Shown here in pieces: positions 42,065 to 50,738 of a stretch of DNA of 64,000 bases; within the stretch, counting starts at the first letter, position 1; every line of letters starts with the position of its first letter. Where the stretch lies: the NCBI GenBank assembly GCA_949948735.1, contig CATLGV010000018.1, forward strand, positions 1 through 64,000, read 5' to 3'. Under the pieces are notes generated by a model, which did no database searches, was not told where the DNA came from, and saw nothing but the letters and a program-made list of their open reading frames with translations. Origin of the DNA: an uncultured Lachnospiraceae bacterium. GTDB taxonomy: Bacteria; Bacillota; Clostridia; Lachnospirales; Lachnospiraceae. The translations under genes were made by a program, and so were the position numbers.

Positions 42065-43116
42065 TTGGCCCAAGGCCGTATGCAGCGGCGGCAGCGGCGC
42101 TGCTGTTTATTCTGCAGGCGGTGCTCGATGTTGTCGAGGTGCTGGTGCTGGAGCGTTTTATTGACGGCTTTTCCGTTCTTCTGACCAGCTTTGCAACCCT
42201 GACGGGCGCGTTTGTGCAGCTGTTTGGGCATGCGGGTGAAATCCTGCAGACCGGCGTTATGTCGGAGGCGTTTTTTGCGCTGATGCAGCTTGAGGCGCCG
42301 GACGGCACAAGGAGGATGCCGCCGGCAGACTATGCGGGGGACGGCGCTGACGGCAGTGGGGAAATCGCGCGGCTGGAGCGGGTGTCCTACCGCTATCCGA
42401 ATGCGGAAGGCTTCGCGTTAAAGGATATATCCCTGTCCGTAAAAAGAGGAGAACGGATTGCGATTGTGGGCGAAAACGGCGCCGGGAAAACGACGCTGGC
42501 CAAGCTGCTTTCCGGGTTCCTTGTGCCGACGCAGGGCAGCCTGACATTGGGCGGCATCCCGCGCGGCGAGCTTATGGAGGACAGCTGCTTTGCACAAATC
42601 AGCGCGGCGTATCAGCAGTTTGGCCGCTACAAGCTTACGCTGGCGCAGAATGTTTATCTGGGCGACGCGATGGAGGACGGCGGCACGGCAAAGCCGATGG
42701 ATGCCGGGAGAATCCGCCGGTCGCTTGAATGGGCGGGCGTACTGCTCTCCGATAAGCCGGAGGAGCTGCTTTTGGGAAAGGAGTTTGGCGGGACAGAGCT
42801 GTCCGGCGGGCAGTGGCAGCGTCTGGCGCTGGCGCGGTGCTATTACCGGCAGCGGCCGATTCTGTTTTTTGACGAGCCGACGGCGGCGATTGACCCGCTG
42901 GAGGAGACGGTGCTTTTCGGGAAGCTGGAAGAGCTTGCGGCCGGCCGGACGGTTCTTATGGTCACGCACCGGCTCGGGGCGGCGCGCGGCGCGGACAGGA
43001 TTATCGTGCTCGAGGACGGCGGCATTGCCGAGCAGGGAAGCTTTGCGGAGCTGACGGCACAGAAGGGGCGTTTTTATCGGATATGGAACGAGCAGGCAAA
43101 ATGGTATCAGGCATAG
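42034..43116 (+). CDS. ABC exporter-like protein lacking most of its membrane domain
   Basis: The C-terminal ATPase domain (about residue 110 on) is complete: Walker A GENGAGKTT, signature LSGGQWQR, Walker B ILFFDEPTAAID and H-loop VTHRLG. Exporters of this type carry about 300 residues with six helices ahead of it. Here only about 100 residues precede it, with one clear helix near residues 16-38 and a second weaker hydrophobic stretch that resembles the last part of a normal membrane domain (GEILQTGVMSEAFFALM). An in-frame loss of roughly 200 residues is likely. The start overlaps the SGNH-like gene, so it is translationally coupled. It may be a decaying gene or an odd ATPase subunit. Confidence 0.8.
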   Translation: MGRPATIWKLIGPRPYAAAAAALLFILQAVLDVVEVLVLERFIDGFSVLLTSFATLTGAFVQLFGHAGEILQTGVMSEAFFALMQLEAPDGTRRMPPADYAGDGADGSGEIARLERVSYRYPNAEGFALKDISLSVKRGERIAIVGENGAGKTTLAKLLSGFLVPTQGSLTLGGIPRGELMEDSCFAQISAAYQQFGRYKLTLAQNVYLGDAMEDGGTAKPMDAGRIRRSLEWAGVLLSDKPEELLLGKEFGGTELSGGQWQRLALARCYYRQRPILFFDEPTAAIDPLEETVLFGKLEELAAGRTVLMVTHRLGAARGADRIIVLEDGGIAEQGSFAELTAQKGRFYRIWNEQAKWYQA

Positions 43117-43142
43117 AAAAGGGCAGCGGAAATCCGCTGCCC
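43117..43142. terminator. Terminator between the ABC-like and rubrerythrin genes
   Basis: A perfect 10-bp stem (43121-43130 with 43133-43142) with a two-base loop follows the ABC-like stop. The A-run at 43117-43120 gives a T-run on the minus strand, so it mainly terminates the rubrerythrin transcript. Confidence 0.75.
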
Positions 43143-43182
43143 TGAAAGCTTTATGTACAGGCCCGTATCGGAAAGCTGCCGC

Positions 43183-43722
43183 TTAACCGAAATATCTCTT
43201 CAACAGACCCTCAAATGCCTTGCCGTGTCTTGCCTCGTCCCTTGCCATCTCGTGTACCGTATCATGGATTGCATCCAGATTTGCAGCCTTTGCGCGCTTT
43301 GCAAGGTCAAATTTGCCTGCGGTAGCGCCGTTCTCGGCCTCCACTCTCATCTCAAGGTTTTTCTTTGTGGAATCTGTTACAACCTCGCCGAGCAGCTCCG
43401 CAAACTTCGCAGCATGCTCTGCCTCCTCCCACGCGGCCTTCTCCCAGTATAAGCCGATTTCAGGATAGCCCTCTCTGTGAGCGACTCTTGCCATCGCAAG
43501 ATACATGCCGACCTCAGAGCACTCGCCGTTGAAGTTTGCCCTTAAGTCTGCCAGAATATCCTCGCTGACGCCCTTGGCAACGCCTACGACATGCTCTGCC
43601 GCCCATGTCCGCTCGTCGTTCTGCGCTACAAACTTCTCAGCGGGAACGCCGCACTGCGGGCACTTCTCCGGTGCGCTGTCGCCTTCGTGTACATAACCGC
43701 ATACGCTGCATACATATTTCAT
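43183..43722 (-). CDS. Reverse rubrerythrin
   Basis: The 179-residue protein has the rubredoxin domain at the N-terminus (Cys5, Cys8, Cys21, Cys24), followed by the di-iron ferritin-like domain with [16 protein letters not shown] and [11 protein letters not shown]. This domain order defines reverse rubrerythrins, which reduce hydrogen peroxide and oxygen in clostridia. GGAGGAAAAAGAT precedes ATG 43722; the frame extends further up without support. It lies 34 bases downstream of perR on the same strand, so the two form an operon and PerR repression is expected. Confidence 0.94.
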   Translation of the reverse strand: MKYVCSVCGYVHEGDSAPEKCPQCGVPAEKFVAQNDERTWAAEHVVGVAKGVSEDILADLRANFNGECSEVGMYLAMARVAHREGYPEIGLYWEKAAWEEAEHAAKFAELLGEVVTDSTKKNLEMRVEAENGATAGKFDLAKRAKAANLDAIHDTVHEMARDEARHGKAFEGLLKRYFG

Positions 43723-43756
43723 ATCTTTTTCCTCCGTTTTCCGCCCTGTGGGCATA

Positions 43757-44143
43757 TTATTTTTGCAGGCATTCCCTGCATAGTCCATGGAAATAAATCG
43801 TATGTCCTTGTATTATTCCGTCGAAATGCCTGCCTGCCGCTTCATCGAGAAGGGGCAGGCCCTCCAGCTGCAGGTCCATCACGCGGCCGCAGTCCGAACA
43901 CACAAAATGATGATGGGGCGACGTATCCGCATCAAAGTGAACCGTATCCGCATCCCCGAAGGAAAGTCTCCGGATAATGCCGGAATCGGCCAGCTGGGCG
44001 AGATTCCGGTAAACGGTGCCCAGACTGATGCTCGGATACTCCCGCTTCACATGAGCGTAAATAACATCTGCAGTTGGGTGATCCTTTCTCGAGACGAGAA
44101 AGGACAATATAGCCTCTCTCTGCCGGCTGTATCTCATCATCAT
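43757..44143 (-). CDS. perR: Fur family peroxide-responsive repressor (PerR-like)
   Basis: The 128-residue Fur-family repressor has a winged-helix N-domain ([15 protein letters not shown]), a metal site with [14 protein letters not shown] and the structural zinc cysteines in CSDCG and CRECLQK. The Asp in the DADTSPHHH segment matches the PerR rather than the Fur pattern. PerR senses peroxide by oxidation of metal-bound His. Its operon partner is a reverse rubrerythrin, which supports this reading. Three consecutive ATG codons (44143, 44140, 44137) are possible starts and no strong site precedes them. Confidence 0.87.
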   Translation of the reverse strand: MMMRYSRQREAILSFLVSRKDHPTADVIYAHVKREYPSISLGTVYRNLAQLADSGIIRRLSFGDADTVHFDADTSPHHHFVCSDCGRVMDLQLEGLPLLDEAAGRHFDGIIQGHTIYFHGLCRECLQK

Positions 44144-44216
44144 AGTTCGTTCTGCGGCCTTTCTGAACCGGGTGTGCGGAAGGGATATGCTTCCGATAAA
44201 ACAATAATAGGAACGA

Positions 44217-44253
44217 TTACTGTTATTATAAAAGAAAGCGTTATAAAAATCAA
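44217..44253 (-). promoter_or_regulatory. Promoter of perR-rubrerythrin with candidate Per box
   Basis: On the minus strand TTGATT (44253-44248) and TATAAT (44230-44225) are 17 bases apart. Overlapping the -10 box, the 15 bases read TTATAATAACAGTAA (44231-44217), which resembles the TTATAAT-N-ATTATAA Per box with a weaker second half. This would fit autoregulation by PerR. Confidence 0.5.
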
Positions 44254-44383
44254 GTCCAAATTGGAAAAATATTCCGCGGTTTTCAAAGACATAAAAAAAT
44301 CATTAAGAAAATCAAAAACCCCTATATTTCATCGGAGAGTATGATAAAATGACAATAGAATTTAACGAAAGGAACATCCGTCT

Positions 44384-45514
44384 ATGAAATTAAGAGCGAA
44401 AATGATGGTTCTGTTTCTCGGCATCATTCTGGTTCCCGTGATTTTTGGCGCGGCGGCGATTTTCGGCTTCGGCTACCATGAAAACGTAGACATCATAAAA
44501 GAGCTGACCAAGCAGGATATTATGATAGGCGCCATGATCAGCAAACGGTTTATGGGGTTTCTGGCGATTGCGATGGTGCTGATACTGATAGCGACGAGCG
44601 CGATTGTCACGGCGTGGGTGACCAACGACATCTATAAGCCCATAACGGAGCTGAGTCATGCCATGCAGCATATTGCCGAGGGCAATTTTGACTACAGGCT
44701 GTCCCCGGCAAACGAGAGCGAGGTCGGCAAGCTTTACAGCAATTATGAGCAGATGCGCCTGCGGCTGAAGGAAAACGCCGAGGAGACGTATCAGAGTGAA
44801 AAGAAATCCAAGGAGCTGGTAAGCAATATTTCGCATGACCTTAAGACGCCCATTACCTCGATAAAAGGCTATGTGGAGGGCATTATGGACGGCGTGGCCG
44901 ACACGCCCGAGAAGATGGACAAATATATCAAGACCATCTATAACAAGGCAAACGATATGGACCGGCTGATCAATGAGCTGACGACATACTCCGGCATTGA
45001 CACCAACAAGATACCGTATCATTTTCATATTTTAAACATATCGGATTATTTTTCAGACTGTGTGGAGGAGGTCGGGCTGGATCTGGAGCAGAAGAGCATC
45101 TGCCTCAATTATACGAATCTGGTCCCTGCGGATACCTGCATCGTGGCAGACCCGGAGCAGCTTAAGAAGGTCATCAACAATATCATCAGCAACAGCGTGA
45201 AATACATGGGGCATGACAAGGGGATTATCGATATCCGTATTCTTGACGAGGCGGAGTCGGTGAAGGTCGAGATCGAAGATAACGGAAAGGGAATCGCGGC
45301 CAAGGATATCGGCAATGTCTTCGAGCGGTTCTACCGGACGGATTCCTCACGCAATTCCATGCAGGGCGGCAGCGGCATCGGCCTGAGCATCGTCAAAAAA
45401 ATTATAGAGGATCACGGCGGGTATGTATGGGCAACGAGCAAGGAAGGCGAAGGCACGTGTATGCATTTTGTAATCCGCAAGTATACGGACAAGCGGGATG
45501 AATTTGTCATTTAA
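44384..45514 (+). CDS. Sensor histidine kinase
   Basis: The 376-residue kinase has two membrane helices (about residues 7-28 and 60-85) with a short extracellular loop, a HAMP domain, and the histidine-kinase core: phospho-acceptor His in NISHDLKTPITS, N-box NNIISNSVKYM, G1 DNGKGI and G2 GSGIGLSIVKKI. The small sensor loop suggests intramembrane or envelope sensing. It lies just upstream of its OmpR-type regulator. AAAGGAAC precedes ATG 44384. The stimulus is unknown. Confidence 0.93.
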   Translation: MKLRAKMMVLFLGIILVPVIFGAAAIFGFGYHENVDIIKELTKQDIMIGAMISKRFMGFLAIAMVLILIATSAIVTAWVTNDIYKPITELSHAMQHIAEGNFDYRLSPANESEVGKLYSNYEQMRLRLKENAEETYQSEKKSKELVSNISHDLKTPITSIKGYVEGIMDGVADTPEKMDKYIKTIYNKANDMDRLINELTTYSGIDTNKIPYHFHILNISDYFSDCVEEVGLDLEQKSICLNYTNLVPADTCIVADPEQLKKVINNIISNSVKYMGHDKGIIDIRILDEAESVKVEIEDNGKGIAAKDIGNVFERFYRTDSSRNSMQGGSGIGLSIVKKIIEDHGGYVWATSKEGEGTCMHFVIRKYTDKRDEFVI

Positions 45515-45543
45515 AGGCATTTATAATAAGAATGGAGGATTTT

Positions 45544-46233
45544 ATGAGCAGAATACTAATTGTAGAGGACGAGGAAGCGATTGCGGAGCTGGAGAAGGAT
45601 TACCTGGAGCTGAATGATTTTGAGGTCACGATTGAGAACAGCGGCGATATGGGGCTTGCAACGGCGCTTGCGGAGAACTTCGACTTGATTATTCTGGATT
45701 TAATGCTGCCGGGAATCGACGGCTTTGAGATCTGCAAGCGGATTCGCGAGGACAAGGATGTGCCGATTCTGATGGTGTCGGCGAAGAAGGACGATATAGA
45801 CAAGATCCGGGGGCTTGGCCTTGGCGCGGATGATTACCTGACCAAGCCGTTCAGCCCCAGCGAGCTGGTGGCGCGTGTCAAGGCGCATATGGCCCGCTAC
45901 AACCGGCTTGTGGGCAGCCACACCAGGGAGAATGACATTGTCGAAATCCGGGGAATCCGAATCGACAAGACGGCCCGCAGGGTGTTTGTGAACGGGGAAG
46001 AGCGGACGTTTACGACCAAAGAATTTGATCTTCTGACCTTTTTGGCGGAGAATCCCAACCATGTATTTACAAAAGAGGAAATCTTCAGGGAAATCTGGGA
46101 CATGGATTCCATTGGCGATATTGCCACGGTAACCGTGCATATCAAGAAAATTCGTGAAAAAATCGAGACGGATACCTCAAAGCCGCAGTATATCGAGACG
46201 ATATGGGGCGTCGGATACCGGTTTAAGCTATAG
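45544..46233 (+). CDS. OmpR-family response regulator
   Basis: The 229-residue protein pairs with the kinase upstream. It has a receiver domain with phospho-acceptor Asp52 (LIILDLMLPG), the conserved Lys in YLTKPFSP, and a C-terminal winged-helix domain ending IETIWGVGYRFKL. I chose ATG 45544 because GGAGG in the upstream ATGGAGGATTTT serves as its ribosome binding site; the ATG at 45532 overlaps that site. It is likely to regulate envelope or resistance genes, but no target is visible. Confidence 0.94.
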   Translation: MSRILIVEDEEAIAELEKDYLELNDFEVTIENSGDMGLATALAENFDLIILDLMLPGIDGFEICKRIREDKDVPILMVSAKKDDIDKIRGLGLGADDYLTKPFSPSELVARVKAHMARYNRLVGSHTRENDIVEIRGIRIDKTARRVFVNGEERTFTTKEFDLLTFLAENPNHVFTKEEIFREIWDMDSIGDIATVTVHIKKIREKIETDTSKPQYIETIWGVGYRFKL

Positions 46234-46296
46234 CCTTCAAAGGATACAGGAAGGCATCCAAAAACATCAAATTTTAATGGCATAGGATTGTATAAA

Positions 46297-46989
46297 GTGG
46301 ACAAAATGATATTGTATGAGGATGATGCGCTGATTGTGGCGCATAAGCCTGCGGGAATCGCGACGCAGACCGCTAAAGTCGGGCAGGCGGATATGGTTTC
46401 CCTGCTTCGCGGATACAGAAAAAAGCGGGGAGAGGACACCTATATCGGCGTGATTCACCGGCTTGACCAGCCGGTGGAGGGGCTGCTTGTGTTTGCCAAG
46501 ACTGCCGACGCGGCGGGAAAGCTTGGCGCCATGCTGCAAAAGGGCCGGATAAAAAAGCAATATGCCGCGCTTGTTGCCGGGCTTCCTGAGACGGAGGAGG
46601 GGCGGCTTTGCGACTATCTGCTGCACAATCAGCGGGAGAATGTCTCGTCGGCAGTGCCCGGCGGAACGCCGGGAGCGAAGGAGGCGCGGCTTTTGTGGCG
46701 GCTTGTCCGGCGTTTTCCCGAGCACAGGGCTTCTCTGATAGAGATTGAGATTTTTACCGGAAGACATCATCAGATCAGGGTACAGATGTCAAACGCGGGG
46801 ATGCCGCTGCTTGGCGACGTCAAATACGGTTCCGGGGTCTCGCGGGAGATCTCGGAGCAGATGGGCATAAGCAGTACGGCGCTGCTTGCAAACAAACTGC
46901 AGCTGACGCATCCGGTCAGCCGAAGGCCGATGGCGTTTTCGATAGCGTATCCGGAGCAATGGTGTCGGGAGGATGCTTACCCTTGTTAA
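46297..46989 (+). CDS. RluA-family RNA pseudouridine synthase
   Basis: This is a 230-residue pseudouridine synthase of the RluA group without an S4 domain. The catalytic motif HRLDQPVEGLLVFAK holds the active-site Asp; RHHQIRVQ and GDVKYG follow. It isomerises uridine to pseudouridine in rRNA or tRNA, but the target site cannot be told. GTG 46297 is preferred since AGGA at 46284-46287 is nine bases upstream; TTG 46288 overlaps that site and ATG 46306 is an alternative. Confidence 0.88.
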   Translation: MDKMILYEDDALIVAHKPAGIATQTAKVGQADMVSLLRGYRKKRGEDTYIGVIHRLDQPVEGLLVFAKTADAAGKLGAMLQKGRIKKQYAALVAGLPETEEGRLCDYLLHNQRENVSSAVPGGTPGAKEARLLWRLVRRFPEHRASLIEIEIFTGRHHQIRVQMSNAGMPLLGDVKYGSGVSREISEQMGISSTALLANKLQLTHPVSRRPMAFSIAYPEQWCREDAYPC

Positions 46990-47013
46990 TCGAGGGTAAA
47001 GGAGGCCATAGAA

Positions 47014-47415
47014 TTGAGTATGGATGGGATGCATAACTGGACGAATTATCTGGAGACAATGCGGGGCCGCCTGCTGGTGGTCAATGATGCGGACAGCCTG
47101 ATTTCGGCATTGGCGGATGTCAAGGGAATCCCGATCGCGTTGTCGACAATTGAGGATGTGATGGACGGAACCGGACTGAATATGTCCCTCTCGGTAATCT
47201 GCTCTGAGGTCAGGCTGGCAGGCAGGGTCATGTGCCTTGTAAGCGACGACATGTTTACGACGGTTCAGCTTAATCTGGATACCGTAAGGAGGATTCATTC
47301 CAAGGTTTCAACCGACGGCAAGGGCGTGGTAATGAAGCTCATCATAAAAAATGGAGCGGAGTTTTTGCTGATGTTTCATACGGAGGTTACGGAGGAGGAA
47401 GAGCGTGCGGAATGA
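47014..47415 (+). CDS. Unknown 133-residue soluble protein
   Basis: I do not recognise a family. The protein is soluble with no signal or membrane segment; a central hydrophobic pattern (LSVICSEVRLAGRVMCLVSDD, split by charged residues) suggests an alpha/beta fold, and the end is acidic. The start is a TTG at 47014: AAAGGAGG at 46998-47005 is eight bases upstream, better placed than for ATG 47020. It lies 24 bases after the pseudouridine synthase gene and ends before a strong terminator. Confidence 0.65.
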   Translation: MSMDGMHNWTNYLETMRGRLLVVNDADSLISALADVKGIPIALSTIEDVMDGTGLNMSLSVICSEVRLAGRVMCLVSDDMFTTVQLNLDTVRRIHSKVSTDGKGVVMKLIIKNGAEFLLMFHTEVTEEEERAE

Positions 47416-47429
47416 AAAATACAGGAATG

Positions 47430-47470
47430 CAACGAAGCTGCGGAGGATTCTGCGGCTTCGTTGTTTTTTG
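47430..47470 (+). terminator. Rho-independent terminator
   Basis: CAACGAAGC (47430-47438) pairs with GCTTCGTTG (47455-47463), with further pairing inside the loop, followed by six T residues. It ends the transcript of the unknown gene at 47014. Confidence 0.85.
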
Positions 47471-47544
47471 GGCTTTTACTTGCGCGGGCAGCGGGATAGG
47501 CGTATAATTCAAGATAGTAAACGGACAGGCGGGAGGTGTGTCGG

Positions 47545-47946
47545 ATGGAGTACCGCAGGAAGGCGGATTTAAAGGTAGAATGCATTGTTTCAAAAGAGGA
47601 TTTTGACTTTTTCGGCGTGACGCCGGACGACATACTGGAGCGGACGCAGGCCGGCGTTCATTTTCTGAAAAAGCTCAAGGAGCTGTGCGCCATGACGCAG
47701 AACGTGACGTGGACCAATATCGCCTATACGCTCAATATTACCGTTCTTGGAGACGGGAGCATGGCGCTGGAGTTCAGCGAATGCATATCGGATTATGTAG
47801 CAAGCTTAAAGCACTCCATGATGATAGCGGGGGAGGAGACGAAGCCGCCGCTGGAGGAGTTTATTCAGGCGCTGGAGGAGATGGACGAGGAGCACGGCAG
47901 GAGGCTTATAGCGCGTTTTGAGAAAAATACGCGTGAGGAACAATAG
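47545..47946 (+). CDS. MecA-like N-terminal domain protein (tentative)
   Basis: The 133-residue protein begins MEYRRKADLKVECIVSKED and continues GVTPDDILERTQAGVHFLKKL, a pattern recalling the N-terminal domain of MecA adaptor proteins, which hand substrates to ClpC. A MecA C-terminal ClpC-binding domain is not recognised, so an adaptor role is only a suggestion. ATG 47545 follows GGGAGGTG at seven bases. It is 18 bases ahead of the deacetylase gene and likely co-transcribed with it. Confidence 0.5.
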   Translation: MEYRRKADLKVECIVSKEDFDFFGVTPDDILERTQAGVHFLKKLKELCAMTQNVTWTNIAYTLNITVLGDGSMALEFSECISDYVASLKHSMMIAGEETKPPLEEFIQALEEMDEEHGRRLIARFEKNTREEQ

Positions 47947-47964
47947 AAAGGAGCGGCAAAAGCA

Positions 47965-48777
47965 GTGAAAACAGACATTAAAAAAATCTACGCATGCTTT
48001 CCGGGAGGAAAGCACAAGGTACTGACCATGAGCTATGACGACGGGAAGCAGGAGGACCGGCGGCTTGTGGAAATCTTCAACAAACATGGAATCAAGGGCA
48101 CGTTTAATGTCAACAGCGGGTTGAAGGACGATCCCGCGCGTATTCCGCAGGAGGAATACAGGGCGCTGTATCAGGGGCATGAGGTGGCCTGCCATACGGT
48201 ATCCCATCCGACGATTGCACGGTGCCCGCTTCCCGCCGTGGCCCAGGAGGTGCTCGAGGACAGAAAAAGGCTGGAGGAGATTATGGGCTATCCGGTGCGC
48301 GGGCTGGCGTACCCGAACGGTTCTTATTCAAAGGAAATCTGCGATATGCTGCCGGCGCTTGGGATACGCTATGGCAGAATTGTCGGCAACAGTGACGAGT
48401 TCGCGATGCCGGAGGATTTTTTGCGCTGGAAGGCGACCTGCCATCACAACCACAGGCTTTTGGAGCTTGGGCAGCAGTTTGTCGACTTAACCAAGAAGCA
48501 GTATCTCTATATGATGTATGTGTGGGGGCACAGCTATGAGTTTACCAACAATAATAACTGGGAGGTCATGGAGGACTTCTGCGCGCTGGCCGGGGGACGT
48601 GAGGACATCTGGTATGCGACAAACATAGAGATTGTGGATTATATGGATGTAGTAAAGCTGGCGCAGTTTGCGGCGGACGGCTCCTTCGTCTACAATCCGT
48701 GCGCGCAAAGCCTCTGGATCTGCGTGGAAGACAAGGCTTTTATGGAGATTAAGGGCGGAGAGCTGGTGCGGCTGTAA
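47965..48777 (+). CDS. Polysaccharide deacetylase (NodB-like)
   Basis: The 270-residue protein has a carbohydrate esterase 4 fold: the catalytic Asp pair Asp25-Asp26 in MSYDDGK, GTFNVNSG, and metal-binding histidines in EVACHTVSHPT. These enzymes remove acetyl groups from N-acetylglucosamine polymers. There is no signal peptide, unlike peptidoglycan deacetylases, so a cytoplasmic sugar or another amide may be the substrate. The start is GTG 47965 with AAAGGAG 11 bases upstream. Confidence 0.87.
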   Translation: MKTDIKKIYACFPGGKHKVLTMSYDDGKQEDRRLVEIFNKHGIKGTFNVNSGLKDDPARIPQEEYRALYQGHEVACHTVSHPTIARCPLPAVAQEVLEDRKRLEEIMGYPVRGLAYPNGSYSKEICDMLPALGIRYGRIVGNSDEFAMPEDFLRWKATCHHNHRLLELGQQFVDLTKKQYLYMMYVWGHSYEFTNNNNWEVMEDFCALAGGREDIWYATNIEIVDYMDVVKLAQFAADGSFVYNPCAQSLWICVEDKAFMEIKGGELVRL

Positions 48778-48819
48778 CGGGTGAAATTTTCGGAAAATTG
48801 CAGCCAGAGGGATACACTT

Positions 48820-48847
48820 TTGGAAAAATTTGTGTTATGCTTATAAA
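48820..48847 (+). promoter_or_regulatory. Putative promoter of the small exported protein gene
   Basis: TTGGAA (48820-48825) and TATAAA (48842-48847) are 16 bases apart, 36 bases before ATG 48884. Confidence 0.5.
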
Positions 48848-48883
48848 AGATATGAAATTATAAAGAGAAGGCAGGGAAATACA

Positions 48884-49144
48884 ATGAACAAAAATCACAG
48901 GATTATCAGGCGGATAGCGGCATTTGTTTTCGGGGTAATCATATCGGTGTTTTCGCTGGGCGCATATACGGTGCAGGCTGCCGAGACGGCGCAGAATACC
49001 GCTGAGGCTGCCGCGTCCGGTAACGCGGGCGGCGCCGTATTGATTTTGATGGGCGGTATGCTGGTCATTATCATTGCGGTAGTACTTTCCGTAGTGGCAA
49101 GCGTTGTATCGAGTGTCGCCGCGGTATCGGTGGACGAGGATTAG
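48884..49144 (+). CDS. Small exported membrane protein of unknown function
   Basis: The 86-residue product has a signal peptide (MNKNHRIIRRI, hydrophobic core, likely cut after TVQAA), a short Ala/Thr/Gly spacer, one membrane helix (AVLILMGGMLVIIIAVVLSVVASVV) and the acidic end VDED. No family is recognised. It may be a small envelope peptide. GCAGGG lies about eight bases before ATG 48884. It stands 14 bases ahead of ackA and could be co-transcribed with it. Confidence 0.65.
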   Translation: MNKNHRIIRRIAAFVFGVIISVFSLGAYTVQAAETAQNTAEAAASGNAGGAVLILMGGMLVIIIAVVLSVVASVVSSVAAVSVDED

Positions 49145-49158
49145 CAGGAGGGTAAAAA

Positions 49159-50352
49159 ATGAACATTTTAGTAATTAACTGCGGAAGCTCCTCTCTGAAG
49201 TATCAGCTGATCGACAGCGCTTCGGAGACGGTGCTGGCCAAGGGGCTGTGCGAGAGAATCGGAATCGACGGCAGTGTCCTTACACACACGCCGGCAGGGA
49301 AGGATAAGGTAAAGGTTGAGACGCCGATGCCCAATCACACCGTGGCTGTAAAGCTTGTGATTGACGCGCTGACCAATGCGGACCACGGCGTGATAAAGTC
49401 GCTTGACGAGATTGGCGCAGTCGGCCATCGTGTCGTGCACGGCGGCGAGAAGTTTGCGACCTCCGTTGTGATCGACGATACGGTTCTCAAGGCCATCGAG
49501 GAATGCAACGACCTGGCGCCGCTGCATAATCCGGCGAATCTGATCGGTATTAATTCGTGCAGGGAGATTATGCCCAAGGTGCCGATGGTGGCGGTATTTG
49601 ATACGGCCTTTCACCAGACAATGCCCGAGAAGGCATATCTCTACGGACTGCCCTATGAGTATTATGAGAAATATAAGGTACGCCGTTACGGCTTCCACGG
49701 CACAAGCCATGACTATGTGTCCGCAAAAGCGGCTGAGCTGCTTGGCAGGACAAGGGACGACCTGAAGATTATCGTCTGTCATTTAGGAAACGGCGGTTCG
49801 ATTTCGGCGGTGAATCACGGCAAATGCGTGGACACCAGCATGGGGCTTACGCCGTTAGAGGGCCTTATTATGGGAACGCGCTCCGGCGATATTGATCCGG
49901 CCATCTGTGATTTTATCTGCCAGAAGGAAGGTCTTACGCCCGCCGAGATGAACAATGTGCTGAATAAAAAGTCCGGCGTTCTCGGCCTTTCCAGGGTATC
50001 GAGCGACTTCCGCGATATTGAGGCCGCGGCAAACGACGGGAATAAGCTTGCGCGGGTGACGCTGGATGCATTCTATTACAGAGTGGCCAAGTATGTCGGC
50101 GCATATGCGGCGGCGATGAACGGCGTTGACATCATCGCGTTTACCGCAGGCGTCGGCGAGAACAATATATCGGGACGCGCGGAGATCTGCAAGTATTTCG
50201 GGTATCTTGGCGCGGAGCTTGACACGGAAAAGAACAATGTGCGCGGGGAGGAGCGGATTATCTCCAGGGATGGCAGCAGGGTAACGCTGATGTGCATTCC
50301 GACAAACGAGGAGCTTGCGATTGCAAGACAGACGCTGGCGCTTGTAAAATAA
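49159..50352 (+). CDS. ackA: Acetate kinase
   Basis: AckA converts acetyl phosphate and ADP to acetate and ATP, a main energy step in fermenters. The 397-residue protein has the family start [77 protein letters not shown] and the FTAGVGENN segment. The usual partner pta is not adjacent. AGGAGGGTAAAAA precedes ATG 49159. It looks intact and full length. Confidence 0.98.
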   Translation: MNILVINCGSSSLKYQLIDSASETVLAKGLCERIGIDGSVLTHTPAGKDKVKVETPMPNHTVAVKLVIDALTNADHGVIKSLDEIGAVGHRVVHGGEKFATSVVIDDTVLKAIEECNDLAPLHNPANLIGINSCREIMPKVPMVAVFDTAFHQTMPEKAYLYGLPYEYYEKYKVRRYGFHGTSHDYVSAKAAELLGRTRDDLKIIVCHLGNGGSISAVNHGKCVDTSMGLTPLEGLIMGTRSGDIDPAICDFICQKEGLTPAEMNNVLNKKSGVLGLSRVSSDFRDIEAAANDGNKLARVTLDAFYYRVAKYVGAYAAAMNGVDIIAFTAGVGENNISGRAEICKYFGYLGAELDTEKNNVRGEERIISRDGSRVTLMCIPTNEELAIARQTLALVK

Positions 50353-50382
50353 CGCGCGAAGCGATACTTGCGGAGGTGGGAA

Positions 50383-50568
50383 ATGGCTAAGAGCGAAAGA
50401 TTTGAGAACGTTTATTCACAGGGAAAAATAAATGTCATGGAAATATGGGTGGATAAAGAGACGGGCGTGAACTATGTGTTTCACGCAAGCGGATATGCAG
50501 GAGGAATGACGCCGCTATTAGACAGGGACGGAAAACCGGTTATTTCTCCGATAGGACCCAATTATTAA
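50383..50568 (+). CDS. DUF6440-like small protein
   Basis: This 61-residue protein has the pattern RFENVYSQGKINVMEIWVDKETGV, read in two blocks, followed by HASGYAGGMTPLLDRDGKP. I recall it as the DUF6440 family of small Firmicutes proteins of unknown function. It is soluble and single-domain. GGAGGTGGG right before ATG 50383 fixes the start; the frame extends only five codons further. It lies 30 bases after ackA and may ride on the same transcript. Confidence 0.7.
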   Translation: MAKSERFENVYSQGKINVMEIWVDKETGVNYVFHASGYAGGMTPLLDRDGKPVISPIGPNY

Positions 50569-50656
50569 GCAGGCGCTGTTTCCACAGCGGACATCCAAAT
50601 TCCGCAGGAAGGACACTTTCCCGAAAAAGAAGTTATTTCATTGAGTTTTTATATTT

Positions 50657-50700
50657 AATCCTTTATACTAAGGAGGACACGACTTAGTATAAAGGATTTT
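50657..50700 (+). terminator. Strong 16-bp hairpin, terminator with SD-like loop
   Basis: A perfect 16-bp stem (50657-50672 with 50683-50698) is followed by only a short T-run (50697-50700). The top of the hairpin contains AAGGAGGAC, a Shine-Dalgarno-like sequence. It separates the ackA group from the 2-hydroxyacid dehydrogenase gene 39 bases downstream. The interval 50569-50656 holds nothing else recognisable. Confidence 0.65.
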
Positions 50701-50738
50701 ACATTATACGAAGAATCAGAAAGTCAGGAGGTGATCTG

